Positions 23,309 to 33,000 of a stretch of DNA of 64,000 nt are shown piece by piece. How positions within the stretch are numbered: the stretch's first letter is position 1; each line of letters begins with the position of its first letter. The notes beneath the pieces were generated by a model that worked only from the letters and a program-made list of their open reading frames with translations, was not told the DNA's origin and ran no database searches. The translations under genes were made by a program, and so were the position numbers. Origin of the DNA: Undaria pinnatifida (taxonomy: Eukaryota; Sar; Phaeophyceae; Laminariales; Alariaceae); contig JABAKD010000026.1 in the NCBI GenBank assembly GCA_012845835.1, positions 10,788,334 to 10,852,333 on the forward strand, given 5' to 3'.

Positions 23309-24343
23309 GTACCTCCGTCGATCAGTTGCGAGATCGTCTGAAATAATTTAAGCGTCGGGTTTCCGGTCTTGAAACACTCCTCGCGGGTTAACCGCGCAGC
23401 ACCGGTATCTGCGACCGTGTGAGTGGGAGGGCCAATGTGTGGGCTTTAATTGACTTCGCCGCTAGGTGTTGTGCGCCACAGGACTAACAAGCTGGAACTA
23501 TTTCAAGTAAGCCAGCTGCAATTCAACATTTCCATCGGATTGATGTTGGCATCTAGCTGTCGATCCGGTCGCCGTTGATCAAGAGTGTATTGCAAGGTAT
23601 CTCGCCATCGCATACATTGGCGGGAACACGCCCACGGGTTCGGCTTCCTATATCGTGGGACATGTTGATCAAGGGGCAGAGACTGATACCTTCCTGGGGT
23701 TCGGGGGGTTAGTGCTCTGGCTTTGTTCGGGCATGAGCTATTTTTTCTTCGCCAGATCGAGTGAGATATTTTGCTAATGGCCAGGGGGTGAACCCAGAGC
23801 ATTGTCTCACGCGAAGTGATCTTTCGATCTTTTCTGGTTACAAACATTTGAGGCATCTTCAATGAAATGTTGCCGATCGTGTTATAGTACAATTCCGCGA
23901 CCATAATAGCGCCCAGGCTCAAGTTGGAAGCGTCACTGTACGTACCCGGATCGAGGTTCGGGCCCGTGTTCTGAGTTGCGTCAGGCTGGCGGAGCCGTTG
24001 CTCTTATAGTAGCATTACTGTCATGCTTTACAGCTCTTCGTGAGAACGCGGTACGTTCCTCACGCCGTTCAGGGAGGCAAGTAAAAGTGTGGAGATATGG
24101 CCAGTCGTTGCGAGCGTCCAGAAGTATAGTTGAAATTCAGGGCGCGAACCGGAAGAGTACGTATTGCACTCGCTGAGGATAGGAAGTGCCTCGCGGATTG
24201 CAGCTGGAGGTGACGTATCGGAACGAGTGATACGGCGAAAAGGGAGGTGGAAGTCCGATGTATATAAGGTGTACACTCGGAGTAATGCGGAGGTGTCTCG
24301 TAAAATAGCAGATGACCAGGGTTTGCAAAGACAGCCAGGTTGA
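23309..24343 (+). pseudogene. Tyrosine recombinase of YR element C, decayed
   Basis: Pieces in several frames match the recombinase of element D: WALIDFAAR, then AAIQHFHRIDVGI, PRVRLPISWDML, LIPSWGS, SYFFFARSSEI (site of the first catalytic Arg), GGAVALIVALLSCF, and WRYGQSLRAS. A one-base shift near 24140 leads to HSLRIGSASRIAAGGDVSE, the HxxR catalytic box. Next come GRWKSDVYKVYTR with the Trp and the candidate nucleophilic Tyr, then a stop at 24341. In family terms this enzyme would cut and rejoin DNA through a 3'-phosphotyrosine. The order and spacing of motifs are those of DIRS/Crypton-type enzymes. The minus-strand frame 23922-23503 is its shadow. Confidence 0.75.
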
Positions 24344-24393
24344 GATACTGTATGGGGTAAACTGTAGAAGTCTCGGAGTAACCTCGGTTGTGG

Positions 24394-24605
24394 AGGAGTC
24401 AATGGTATTGGACGGTTAGGTGTCTCACTCGTCCGGCAATTCGTACAGTAGAACCCAGACAGTGGAGGGAGGGAGATGTGTTTATGAGCAAAGACATGTA
24501 GGTATGAGGCAGAGTTGGATACTGCGGTAGACATGTCAGCCTGCTGCTCTCCCTCCCAAGCCACAGAAAATGATGATTCGCAACACAACTCGAACGATAT
24601 GTACA
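24394..24605 (+). repeat. Terminal direct repeat, first copy, YR element C
   Basis: It shares AGGAGTCAATGGT, GAACCCAGACAGTGGAGGGA, GATACTGCGGTAGACATGTC and CTGCTGCTCTCCCTC with 25051-25258. It starts about 50 bases after the recombinase stop. Confidence 0.8.
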
Positions 24606-25050
24606 ACAAAAATAGTATTATTAGAAATCGGGAACCGATAAGAATGACATGTTGTTTATTGTTCATAGAGAGAATTCGGCGTTGTGGTTCATATCATGTG
24701 TCGGAATACGAAGTACGTAGCTCCCTTTGACCGCAGCAGCTGGCATTGCTTGGTTGATCGCGCTTGTGAGAATGCCAGGTGGACACCGCACGGCACGGTG
24801 CTGGCAGACTGGTAGAACACGTGAATAGACAGAGCTGTTGTTTGCAAGTGGACAGTGGTCGCTCACTGGACAATATTATTCGTGATCTCTCCTGCCCACC
24901 CGCCCCTTTTCTTTCGATGGTGACGAGATAGAGACATGACGAGGATGTAGATATTATTCTCGTAAATCTTAGATCATATGTACATATTTTCGGTTATTAT
25001 ATTCAGTGGCATGCGAGCGTTTATACAATGGTATATGTTGTTCTCGGAAG

Positions 25051-25258
25051 AGGAGTCAATGGTGTTGGGCCATTCGGTGTCTTACTCGTCTGACAATTTG
25101 CACAGCAGAACCCAGACAGTGGAGGGAAGAAGATGTGTTCATGAGCAAGACATGTGGGTATATGGCAAAGTTGGGTACTGCGGTAGACATGTCAGACTGC
25201 TGCTCTCCCTCTGAAGCCAATGAAAATGACAATATACAACACAATTCGAAAGATGTGT
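25051..25258 (+). repeat. Terminal direct repeat, second copy, YR element C
   Basis: It matches the copy at 24394 at roughly nine positions in ten, by eye. The two lie 657 bases apart, start to start. Each begins with AGGAGTC and a degenerate palindrome around AATGGTnnnnnnCCATT. The spacer between them (24606-25050) contains the sequence also found at 6.9-7.1 kb. Confidence 0.8.
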
Positions 25259-27585
25259 AAACCAAATCGGCTGTTTGTGGTCACGACCTCCTTTATCCAT
25301 TGTCAGTGATGTGCGTGCTCCCCTCCTCCTGCCGGATGGCCAATTCTGTACACACTACTGCTGCTGTGCCGCAATTTCTTGCTGGGCTATCGCCTGATCC
25401 TGCGCCCCCGGCCGTCGCCAATGCTGCTGCTGTGTGTTGCTGATGCTGGTGCTGCCCTCACTCTCCTCGTGGCACGTTCCTAATAGATTGTCCTGAGCAA
25501 TCCCATGGTATGGTTTCAGCCGAAATTCGCTGAGTTGCCGACATGAGGCGCTCAATATCTCACCCGAAAAATGGCTTCAAAGGCATTCGTTCGAAAAATC
25601 CGACCAAGCTTCTATGTCATTTTCCTAACCCAAAATGTAATCGTGACATTACATCATTGACCGGCAGTTCCTCACATGAGGAACTCAATCACCCAGGAAC
25701 GGCTCGGCGCAAAACATTCAACCCCTACCGGGGGATGACTGTCCTGTGCTTGTTGTGCTCATCTACGCCGTCCGAGGATTTTAAAATCTCAGGTTTCCCA
25801 TACTGAGTCCTATAGGTTCCGTTGCATGCCATAAGTGCGGAGATGTCGAGATGTCTCTTGTGAATCCTGTGCAGTTTTTGAGCTTTTTTTGCCGCCTTTA
25901 TTGGGTGTTTTGTTTCTAACCATGTACCACGCAGATTGCGAAGTTGAGTTTCAACCATCAGATCGTTCGTACTCACAGCCGACGCTTCAAACATTTTCGG
26001 TATAAAATCGTGTTTGTTTTGTGTAGCGTGGCTGCTGTGCTGCTCCTGCCGCCGCTGTTGTTGGTGTCTTCTGTTAGTACGATTCCACAAATGAAAATGG
26101 GCTCACGGTGATCTTCAGCACCCCGAGCCAGTGTGCGTGCCCCCCCCCCCACTCCCCCACCCCTCCCTGCCAGATGGTTGCTGCCGAAAGCACTACTACT
26201 GCTGTGCCGCAAGTCATCGATGAGCTATCGGTTCCTCTGCCCCCCCCGCTGCTGCTATAATACGTGTAGACCAAATCATCAGCCTTGGGTCACCCCGCCT
26301 CCCAAGGGGAACCTTGTAATATCGCACCAGTACCTATGCAGTGACACAAGTGGTAGAAAAGGTTGTAAAGTAGTATTCACTCTCTCTTCACAACCGTTGT
26401 CTCTAGCCCGCGTTCTCGGTCATGTTCCCAATCATTCCGGGCTGTATCTCTCGATATTTTCCCGACTACGTTCCCGACTGATTTCCCGAGTGTTTTCCAG
26501 ACGGTTTTCCCCGACCGTGTTCCCGATCGATTACTTACCATGTTTTCGACCGATTTCTCGACTATGATCCCCACCGATTTCCCGACTTGTTCCCGACCCG
26601 TTCCATGATCCCGTCCCGTTCCACCGAGAAATCTTGGAGTCCCGTCCCGTGCCGACACCCAACTCGCTTCCCGCGTGTCCCGGTCCTATAACTGTCCCGT
26701 GGTAAGTAAACGCAAACCGTTTCCCATACCGTCGCTCGGGAAGACCCAGATGTTTTCACGCTAGCGGCAGATTAAACGATTGTGTCCCACACCGGCCGGT
26801 GCCTTTGTTACCGCACGTACCCTTGATAAAACTTCACCCAAAGCGAACTGTAGATGGCCGCCCCGCCTACCCTGCTAGATACAAGGCCTTCATTGGTGCT
26901 ATGTTTCTACTGGGCAGGGGCCTATAGGCCATGGCTGCGTGTAGTGACGATGACTTCAGTCGTAGTGACTGGTACCAAAAACAGCCATGAACACAGTTCT
27001 AGGTGGAGCGGGAGGCCCGAAGAGCCGTGGTATCGCCTGGCTTTATCGCCAGGCGCGAGGACAACTGCTTGCTGTAGCTGTGTGGTAGAGAACACCACAA
27101 ATACTACCTGGTATCCGGCATCAAACTCGTACCCGTGATTCCTGCTGTGGTGTACCATGTGGTATGACGAGGGTTCGACCACAATTTTTTTTTTCGCCTG
27201 GCCTTGCGCCCGAGTCGCAGCACCATCCTAGCTCGCACAGGCGAATCTCGGCACTAGAGCGACAGCAGTAGGGCTTACCGCTGCTGCAGCTACCGAACAC
27301 TGCGAGCCGTCGCTTTGTGTGTGGTGTAACGTTTCCTGCTGGGGGGAGGTGGGTGCCCTGTTTTGACGACGCACCCTTTGTTAAGACCCTGTTACTGCTG
27401 GACTACTGTATGTACAGCACCGGTATACTCTGTCGGCAGCAGTTGACTATCTCAGCACCAGCTCCATTGACAAGGCGCCTGATGTCATTGACACTCGTTT
27501 GCAAGCTACGTTTTCTTGTACATATTATTCTGTACACCACTGTATTGCCACCGTCGAAGCAATATATGATGTCGAAATATACCTT
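25259..27585. other. Interval without recognised genes
   Basis: A direct repeat pair lies at about 25300-25390 and 26125-26280, sharing GTGCGTGC, TGCC(G/A)GATGG, CTACTGCTGCTGTGCCGCAA and GTGTA(A/G)ACCAAATC. A minus-strand frame (26090-25725, 121 codons) has no family resemblance. The minisatellite at 26390-26700 is listed separately. 26850-27580 shows no repeat partner or coding signal that I can see. Confidence 0.4.
26390..26700. repeat. TTCCCGA minisatellite
   Basis: Variants of TTCCCGACTGAT, TTTCCCGAGTG, TTCCCGATCGAT and TTCCCGACCCG follow one another about every 12-25 bases. On the minus strand they translate to repeats like VGKSVGN, which I take as a by-product. Confidence 0.7.
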
Positions 27586-27589
27586 GCAG

Positions 27590-27853
27590 CTGGTACACAA
27601 TTTTCAATTCTCAGGCACGTGGGTCGAAGCTGCGCTGCAACCTGCCAGATAACTCGGAAGACGCGGGATGATCATTGCTATTTGCATGGTGGTTTTTAGT
27701 TCGAATTCTCTATTTTTTCTGCATAACCGCGGGTCGTCACTCCGACAGCAATCCAGACAGCACGCGAGTTTGTTTGCGCTCGCGATTATCGTGCGGTTCG
27801 TACGGTGCAGGCAGCCCAACCGCTGTAGCTTGTTGCAGCGAGTTGGTTAGTTG
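27590..27853 (+). repeat. Repeat family R, copy 1, left half
   Basis: It matches 46640-46876 (R copy 2) and, inverted, 63245-63490 (R copy 3): GCTGCAACCTG, ATAACTCGG, CGCGGGTCGTC, GATTATCGTGCGGTTC and AGTTGGTTAGTTG. The match stops exactly where the LTR of element B begins (27854) and resumes at 45373, so one R copy was split by B. Confidence 0.8.
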
Positions 27854-28116
27854 CGTAATAGTATAGGGCGGGGACACAGAGTGTCCCCTGCAGTTTTGCC
27901 AACTGAGCAGGTCCTCGGAGAATACTCACTTTCTTAGCCTTTAAGAGAGACGTAGCTTTAATATATCCACCAGAGATTCAGATGGCTTCTGAGATCGGAG
28001 GTACGTGCCGCCGATCTATTTCCTGACTATCTCGAACATTAAACGCCAATCTTATCGTACGAAACCGTACAAAATATCTCAAACAGGATATTTGTAGGCC
28101 TTTTGAGGCCGTATAT
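27854..28116 (-). repeat. 3' LTR of element B
   Basis: It reads CGTAATAGTATAGGGCGGGGACAC at its outer end, equivalent to TGTA... in the other LTRs with the first T changed to C. It aligns with the other three LTRs through GGTCCTCGGAGA, ACTTTCTTAGCCTTTA and TGAGGCCGTAT. Confidence 0.75.
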
Positions 28117-28700
28117 AAGCGCCAGCTCATCCTGATGAGCAGCATATGCAGAAAAATGGAAGATTCAGAGAAAATCCGGTTCTTCGAAGTAGACCATGAG
28201 TCGAAGATGCGACTCCTCGAAACCCACCGCCACACCTCTAACGGTCTGATTATGGACCCAGGAACACGGGAGGAAAAATAGTTGAAAGAAACGCAGACCC
28301 TACTACAAGGCAAAAGCCACCCATCAAAAATCTGCTCGCCTACGGCCGGTGTGCCGGGAGGGGGGGCAGAAAAGGCTCTAGAACCTGTCGCATACCGGCG
28401 GTGTGGCGGGGGGGTGGGAGGAAAGACTCTACGGCAAAATGACCGAAATATATATGCTATATCGAGTCGATCCTTGTCGATATCGAGGAGAAAAAAGGCG
28501 CTAATACAAGGAAGAAATCGTGCCAAAAATCTTCCGCGGGCCGACAGCGTGGCGGGGGTTAGACGAAGAGACGACAAAAACCAAAGATGGAAGGGTGCAT
28601 CACTTACAGGCCCGCGAAGGGGCAAAGTGTTTAATCCGAAACAAGTAGTAGACCAAATACGACACACAAAAAAATGATGACTCACAGGCCCTCACATAGC
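28100..28700 (-). other. 3' region of element B with a long open frame
   Basis: This aligns with 8471-9243 of element A through CCTGATGA, CACACCTC and CGCGAAGGGG-type words. A minus-strand frame of 235 codons (28685-27978) runs through it into the LTR. Element A has no matching uninterrupted frame, and I recognise no domain, so I treat the frame as fortuitous or as an extinct accessory ORF. G-rich CGGTGTGGCGGGGG words recur. Confidence 0.35.
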
Positions 28701-28859
28701 CCTGTACCACGTTACGCGCGAACAAGTTACCCTGGTCGCCCCCCGGTTCTGGATTGAGGAGGGCGTCGGCAGGGTGAAATTGAACAACGACAGAAAAGAG
28801 ACAGGTCCTGCACCACAGATGGCGGCATTTTACCCTAACCCTGGCCCGGCATTGAGTAG

Positions 28860-29050
28860 GGGGTTTGCCAGCAGTGTCGGGTTTCGGACGAGTAGGACGA
28901 TATCGTAGTCGGTTGTATGTAGCCGACCTTTACCCACCAGCTCCTGGATGTCTTAGAGGAATGGACACTTGTGCGAGGAGTAGTACGCCAAAAGGTCGGG
29001 CGGCAGAACTGATGTCCGGCCGGTAGAGATGTACTTCATCATGGCGTGGC
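28860..29050 (-). pseudogene. Integrase N-terminal fragment, Ty3/gypsy, element B
   Basis: On the minus strand from about 29040: MKYISTGRTSVLPPDLLAY, then SHKCPFL, a stop, DIQELVGKGRLHTTDYD and IVLLVRNPTLLAN. This resembles the segment just before the zinc-binding domain of brown-algal-type Ty3/gypsy integrases. It ends abruptly at about 28860, where the sequence joins the 3' region. The catalytic core is therefore deleted in B. Element A keeps the complementary C-terminal half. Confidence 0.5.
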
Positions 29051-29960
29051 ACGTCGCCTCAGCGTGCTGCCCTCACTCCCAGTCGGCATGCCTACAACGA
29101 GCGACAGAATCGGCAAACCGAGATTCAGTAGCGTCGCCGAGGGCGTCCGACCATGTATATGTGCAGTCGGCGTGTCACCAGGAGAAGGCGTGAGCCGTAA
29201 CAGACGAGTTTTTTTAGGCTCTGCGGGGTCGCTGTCGGACGGAAGTGGCACCGTGCGAACCAGCTAGTCGGCAAGAGCAAGGGTCACGGCAGCGGGTAAG
29301 CCAAAGGCGGCCGTTGGACACGCTGCGGGGTTGTAGCTCGTCGGGAGGATGGCCGAGGAGCCCCGCCGGACCCGAAGCCATAATTTACAGAAGGGTAAAT
29401 TACCGGTTGCTGACGGTGTTCGTCGGCGCGTCGTCGACGACGGAGGAGCTAGAGTGGAAAGCAAGGCAGAGAGAGACACAGTCGAACCGATGGTCGCGGC
29501 GGGGTCGGTCTCCTGTGTGCGACTCCTTGATAGAGGAGTCGGCTGTAAAATGGGCATCTCTGCAGCCAGGGCTTCTGCGGAGATGATCCCACCCTCGATG
29601 GGCATGGCCAAACTCGAATCGAAAACGGTGTCAATGGCAGGAGATATCGCCCCGCGGCCAGTACAGCCTTCCGTAGTGGCGACCAAGGCAGAAACACGAG
29701 CGACGAATCTCCCCGGGGAAGCAGGAAGGCCGTCGATCCTTATACGCGGCTCGTGCGTGCGAAATCGTGAAAAGCGGTAGACTTAAGAGGGAGCCCACCT
29801 AAGGTAGCATGTTCAGTGCGGGGCACGAGCCCACCCAAGACAGCTTTGAGTGAGGGGCATGAGTCTACCCATGCCAGTACGTTCGGTGAGGGAAACAAGT
29901 CAGTGCATAGTAGTGCGCTTCGGTGCCGGGCACGAGTTAACCTTTAACTGACCCCTGGGA
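29050..29960 (-). pseudogene. Linker between RNase H and integrase, element B
   Basis: The minus-strand frames 29686-29264 and neighbours are rich in Ala, Ser, Thr and Pro. From 29960 to 29790 a short phrase recurs on the plus strand: CACGAGCCCACCCAAG, CATGAGTCTACCCATG and CACGAGTTAACC, about 50 bases apart, encoding LGW/GR-type repeats. No enzyme motif is seen. Its position between RNase H and the integrase start makes it a pol linker. Confidence 0.4.
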
Positions 29961-30089
29961 TCGGCGAGGAGGGAGCACGCAGCCCGCCGGTCCGTACGAG
30001 GTAGGTACCTCAATCTCAAACGCGTTTGGGGCTTGTCAGCCCCACGGGGTCGACACTGGTCAAGCCACTGTAGTCGTACTCCGTAGCAA

Positions 30090-30445
30090 GCTCTGGTAAA
30101 CGTGTGGCAGAAAATTGGCGACACCGTTGACGCTGCCTTTGCTGTAGTCGAGTGCGTAATCGAACACGGTGACGAGTTGAAGCTACCGCTGGACTCGTGT
30201 ATTGAGGGTCCCCACTTTGCGAATGATCTCTTGAGCCTTATGACAGGAGGATATGCGGAACTTTGTTCCCCACAGCACCGTCGGAGGGGTTTAGGAGCCC
30301 AAACACCACAGCCGGTTCCTAAATCTAGAAGCGTCCAGTGCCTTTCCGAGTCGAGCGTTGCTCGATCGATCTACGCGATTTTTGTAGGCAATCGAAACGT
30401 CGAGCATCACAGTACCCCCGACAAAACAGGGGCCGTGTTCTGACA
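30090..30445 (-). pseudogene. RNase H remnant, Ty3/gypsy, element B
   Basis: The minus strand gives SEHGPCFVGG, then LWGTKFRISSCHKAQEIIRK, RVQR followed by a stop in place of Trp, LQLVTVFDYALDYSKGSVNG and VANFLPH. This corresponds to the end of a retroelement RNase H: the FxxxxDHKAL box (here Asp replaced by Cys), RxxRW, FDYxLxYxKGxxNxxADxLSR. In the family, this domain degrades the RNA strand during reverse transcription. The upstream catalytic part is weak. It begins close to the end of the NADAR tail, once the MITE at 30453-30715 is removed, so no reverse transcriptase fits between them. Confidence 0.6.
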
Positions 30446-30452
30446 GCCTACC

Positions 30453-30715
30453 ATGGCTAGAGTAGGGGGGGCCCCCCAAATTTTACTACCGGGCTTGTAC
30501 CACTCGTGCTAGGTACTCAGTACCTCACGGACAAGAATGCGTTAGGTGATGTTTTGGGGCAGCCAGCATGACCATTTGATTGTGGACTGTTTTTTTGTCA
30601 AGTTTGCTCAAACCAAGAACACGTAAGACCGCAGAGGAACATAGGGGGTACTTGCCCGCGTGACGCCGAGCCAATGCAAACCATGGACCAAAAAAGGACC
30701 CTCCTATCGTAGGGT
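30453..30715. mobile_element. MITE, family 2, inside element B
   Basis: The left end GGCTAGAGTAGGGGGGGCC pairs with the right end GGACCCTCCTATCGTAGGG, and the length (about 263) matches the MITE at 20691-20956 (266). Element A lacks it: there GTTCTGACAGC runs almost directly into GACGACGCCAGAAG (10794-10830), whereas in B those two words are separated by this insert. Confidence 0.65.
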
Positions 30716-30779
30716 GGGTCAGTTCAAGGTCGGGACCGACGCCAGAAGCCATTCTCAAACATTCACGGCTTTTAGTTTA

Positions 30780-31470
30780 CCAACGCGCCCGAGATATTTG
30801 TCGGGAACTCCAAAATGGAAGCTTTCCGAGCGCTGGCCGCTGTTAACGGCCCGGCCGCGACGCGGACGTGATTGCTTATTTCTTGCATTCGCAGTGCAGG
30901 TACGCAACCGACTAGGGGAGGCCGGGTGCGCCGATCGAGTCTCGCTGTCGCGAATAGGTTCGCGAAAGAAAAAAATGCCTCAAAATATATATATTTTCCT
31001 CTTCTCTAGCGCAGTTTATTGACCCTCGGATCATCCTCCCGGAGGCCAATGCCCCACACTGGGTCCAGAGGGCTGAATGCAGCCAGACGCTTGTTTTCAG
31101 AGCTCGAAAGACGTTTTTTGTTTATGGCTGGATCGATGGCTGAATTGGGCGTAGGTGCCAGAAAAGACGGCATTTTGCTTCTCCCTGTCCGCAACACTGG
31201 AGTCAAAGCTGCGCACGCCTCGATGGATGCGTTTGGATGTTCTTGAACTAGGCGACGACATGATGAGCTCCACTGCTCGATGGTCTTGGAAAAGTTTGGT
31301 ATTTTCGGCCATCATATACTGCTCCCAGTGAGAATATGGCACGTCGTCCACGACAAACGACGAACGAACACCACGGTGAAAGACAGATTGGGGGCCGCCA
31401 GAATAACAACACTTTGTCTGTGGAGTGTTCGAGAGACAGGGCAAACGCCGTATCGGAATCTGAACCTGCA
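30780..31470 (-). pseudogene. NADAR domain (YbiA-like), decayed, in element B
   Basis: Minus-strand fragments read FVVDDVPYS, HWEQYMMAENTKLFQD, then IMSSPSSRTSKRIHRGVRSF, EKQNAVFSGTYAQFS, LSSSENKRLAAFSPLDPVWG and IGLREDDPRV. All signature segments are present, including the Glu of EQYMMA, which A and E have partly lost. A Cys/Arg tail follows, as in A. NADAR enzymes handle ADP-ribose conjugates; in bacteria some counter toxins that ADP-ribosylate DNA. Here the domain is downstream of gag and upstream of RNase H. Two frameshifts and the loss of the NxLG ending make it inactive. Confidence 0.75.
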
Positions 31471-32060
31471 ATATCCCCGTCCAGAAACATCAGGCCTCGG
31501 GAGCACGACGCGAATCTAAACCCGCGGTTTCTCGCCACTGGTCGTCTTCGCTCCTTGGCGGAAGAATGCATGAATACACTCTAACTGCGCCCGAAAAGTG
31601 GCAACAACCGACGGCGCTAACCCGTTGGCAGCCTCGTTGGAAATTGGGGTCTGCATTGTCCCCTTCTGGGGACATCAGCGTTCGGCGATTTGGGCCTGTA
31701 GTGTCCCCTCGCGGGAAACACCAGGCCTCGGGAGCAAGATACGAGTCCGAATCAGCGGTTTCTCGCCTGGGATCGTCCACCCTCGCTGGCGGTAGTTCGA
31801 AAGAAGCCTCCCTCACAGCACCCGAAAAAAAGTCCAACATCGGCGGTGCCAACCCCTCGGTAGCTTCGTTAGGCATACGGGCCTGCCACGTTCCCCTCTG
31901 GGAACCCCAGACCTCGGCACTTTGGGCCTATGGTGTTCTCCTCAAGATCACCAGGCCTCGGGAGAACGAATTGAGTCCGGACCCACGGTTTATCGCGTCC
32001 TGGTCTCTTTCCTCTTTGGCGTAAGAAACTGCTCAAACTGCGCCCGAAGTAACAGGGGCT
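31460..32060 (-). repeat. Tandem ~235 bp coding repeats before NADAR in element B
   Basis: These correspond to 11550-12110 in element A. One unit on the minus strand reads SGAVREASFELPPARVDD and RGDTTGPN, then a second SGAVR-type unit follows. Frame is kept over about one and a half units (31876-31490, 128 codons). Confidence 0.55.
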
Positions 32061-32352
32061 CTGTCCTGTTTCGGCTTGACGAGCGGCGCGATTATTCCAT
32101 AATCTTACGGGAATTGCGTCCATCTGATCAGGCTGGAGGCCATGGCGTCACCACGAGACCGTAGTGCAGTGTCGGATATTCTTCTTGTACCACTGGGGCA
32201 GAAGTAGCCCGAAGTACGTGGGTTATCGTGCTAGAAAACGAAGAACGGCCCATAGACAATGTGGGCGTCTTGTGGAGCGGGGCTTTGGCACGTGGAAATA
32301 CTGTTTTTACCCCAGGAGGCTCATTTCTGTTCGGGTTCTTGGAGAATGGAGA

Positions 32353-33000
32353 CTAGGTAGCTAATTTTGTCGACTCCTCCTTGGTGGTACAATTAACAGA
32401 GCGCCCGCTGCTATCGCAAGCAAACACCGGATCGAGCCTCGCGAAAGATCTCGGTGCTTTAGTGTTGGCCTTCCCACACCTCAAACCGACTGCCACCGCC
32501 TGGTCAAGGAGAGGGGAGGATAGAAACATTTGGGTATAAAGGCGACGTGCCGTCACCGCGGCTATATTGCTGCGTGGCGCATGCCCGGGGGAAAACGCGC
32601 AAAGTGGAGGATCCCGTGCCATGGTTATTGGGGGTGGCGTTTGGAGCGCGTACCCCCATCTTGCCGAGTTTATGCCGTGGCTGAAGGGAACGACGCTGGA
32701 GCCGCGGGTTTCGTCGTTGAGCTCAGACTACGACCGAGGGGATTGTCGCTGAAAGCGCGTGTTCTCGACGTCGAAAACAATTACCTCGCTCGGATGAACC
32801 ACGCCCAAAGCGCTAGTTCCCGCCGCTCGTACTACGACGTGAGAATAGTCCGCAGACGGCGTAGGAGCCCGTGGGTTCTTGACAGAGGCAATTTGTGCTG
32901 CGATATTTGACAGGCTAGCTGCGGGTACACGAGTATCTTCTGAAACCAAAAAAGTTGTCACCAAGAGCACCGTCGTCGAGCTGTCCATTCCGGCACGGAA
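32353..33000 (-). pseudogene. Unrecognised conserved protein segment of element B (post-gag)
   Basis: Minus-strand frames 32622-32353 and 33309-32728 match element A at AVGLRCGKANTK and YSHVVVRAAG. ASLSNIAAQIASVKNPRAP lies just upstream and is well formed here. I see no catalytic motif. The segment sits between the gag knuckle and the tandem repeats. Confidence 0.45.

Larger units (their letters stand above)
21864..25258 (+). mobile_element. YR element C: tyrosine recombinase element with split direct repeats
   Basis: Order on the plus strand: coiled-coil ORF, ORF1, tyrosine recombinase, first terminal repeat (24394-24605), spacer, second terminal repeat (25051-25258). The same ORF1, recombinase and repeat plan occurs in element D (40.6-43.5 kb), with 657 bases between repeat starts here and 651 there. 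No reverse transcriptase or RNase H is visible, and the ORFs are adjacent. The left boundary is uncertain. All ORFs are frameshifted, so the copy is dead. Confidence 0.65.

Noticed and set aside
23503-23922. Minus-strand frame of 139 codons
   Set aside because: It is antisense to the recombinase of YR element C; the plus-strand translation matches element D.
24028-24666. Minus-strand frame of 212 codons
   Set aside because: It covers the recombinase HxxR region and the terminal repeat of element C in antisense, with no independent family resemblance.
27978-28685. 235-codon minus-strand frame as an envelope-like gene of element B
   Set aside because: It runs into the LTR, lacks a clear signal peptide and membrane anchor, and is not preserved in element A.
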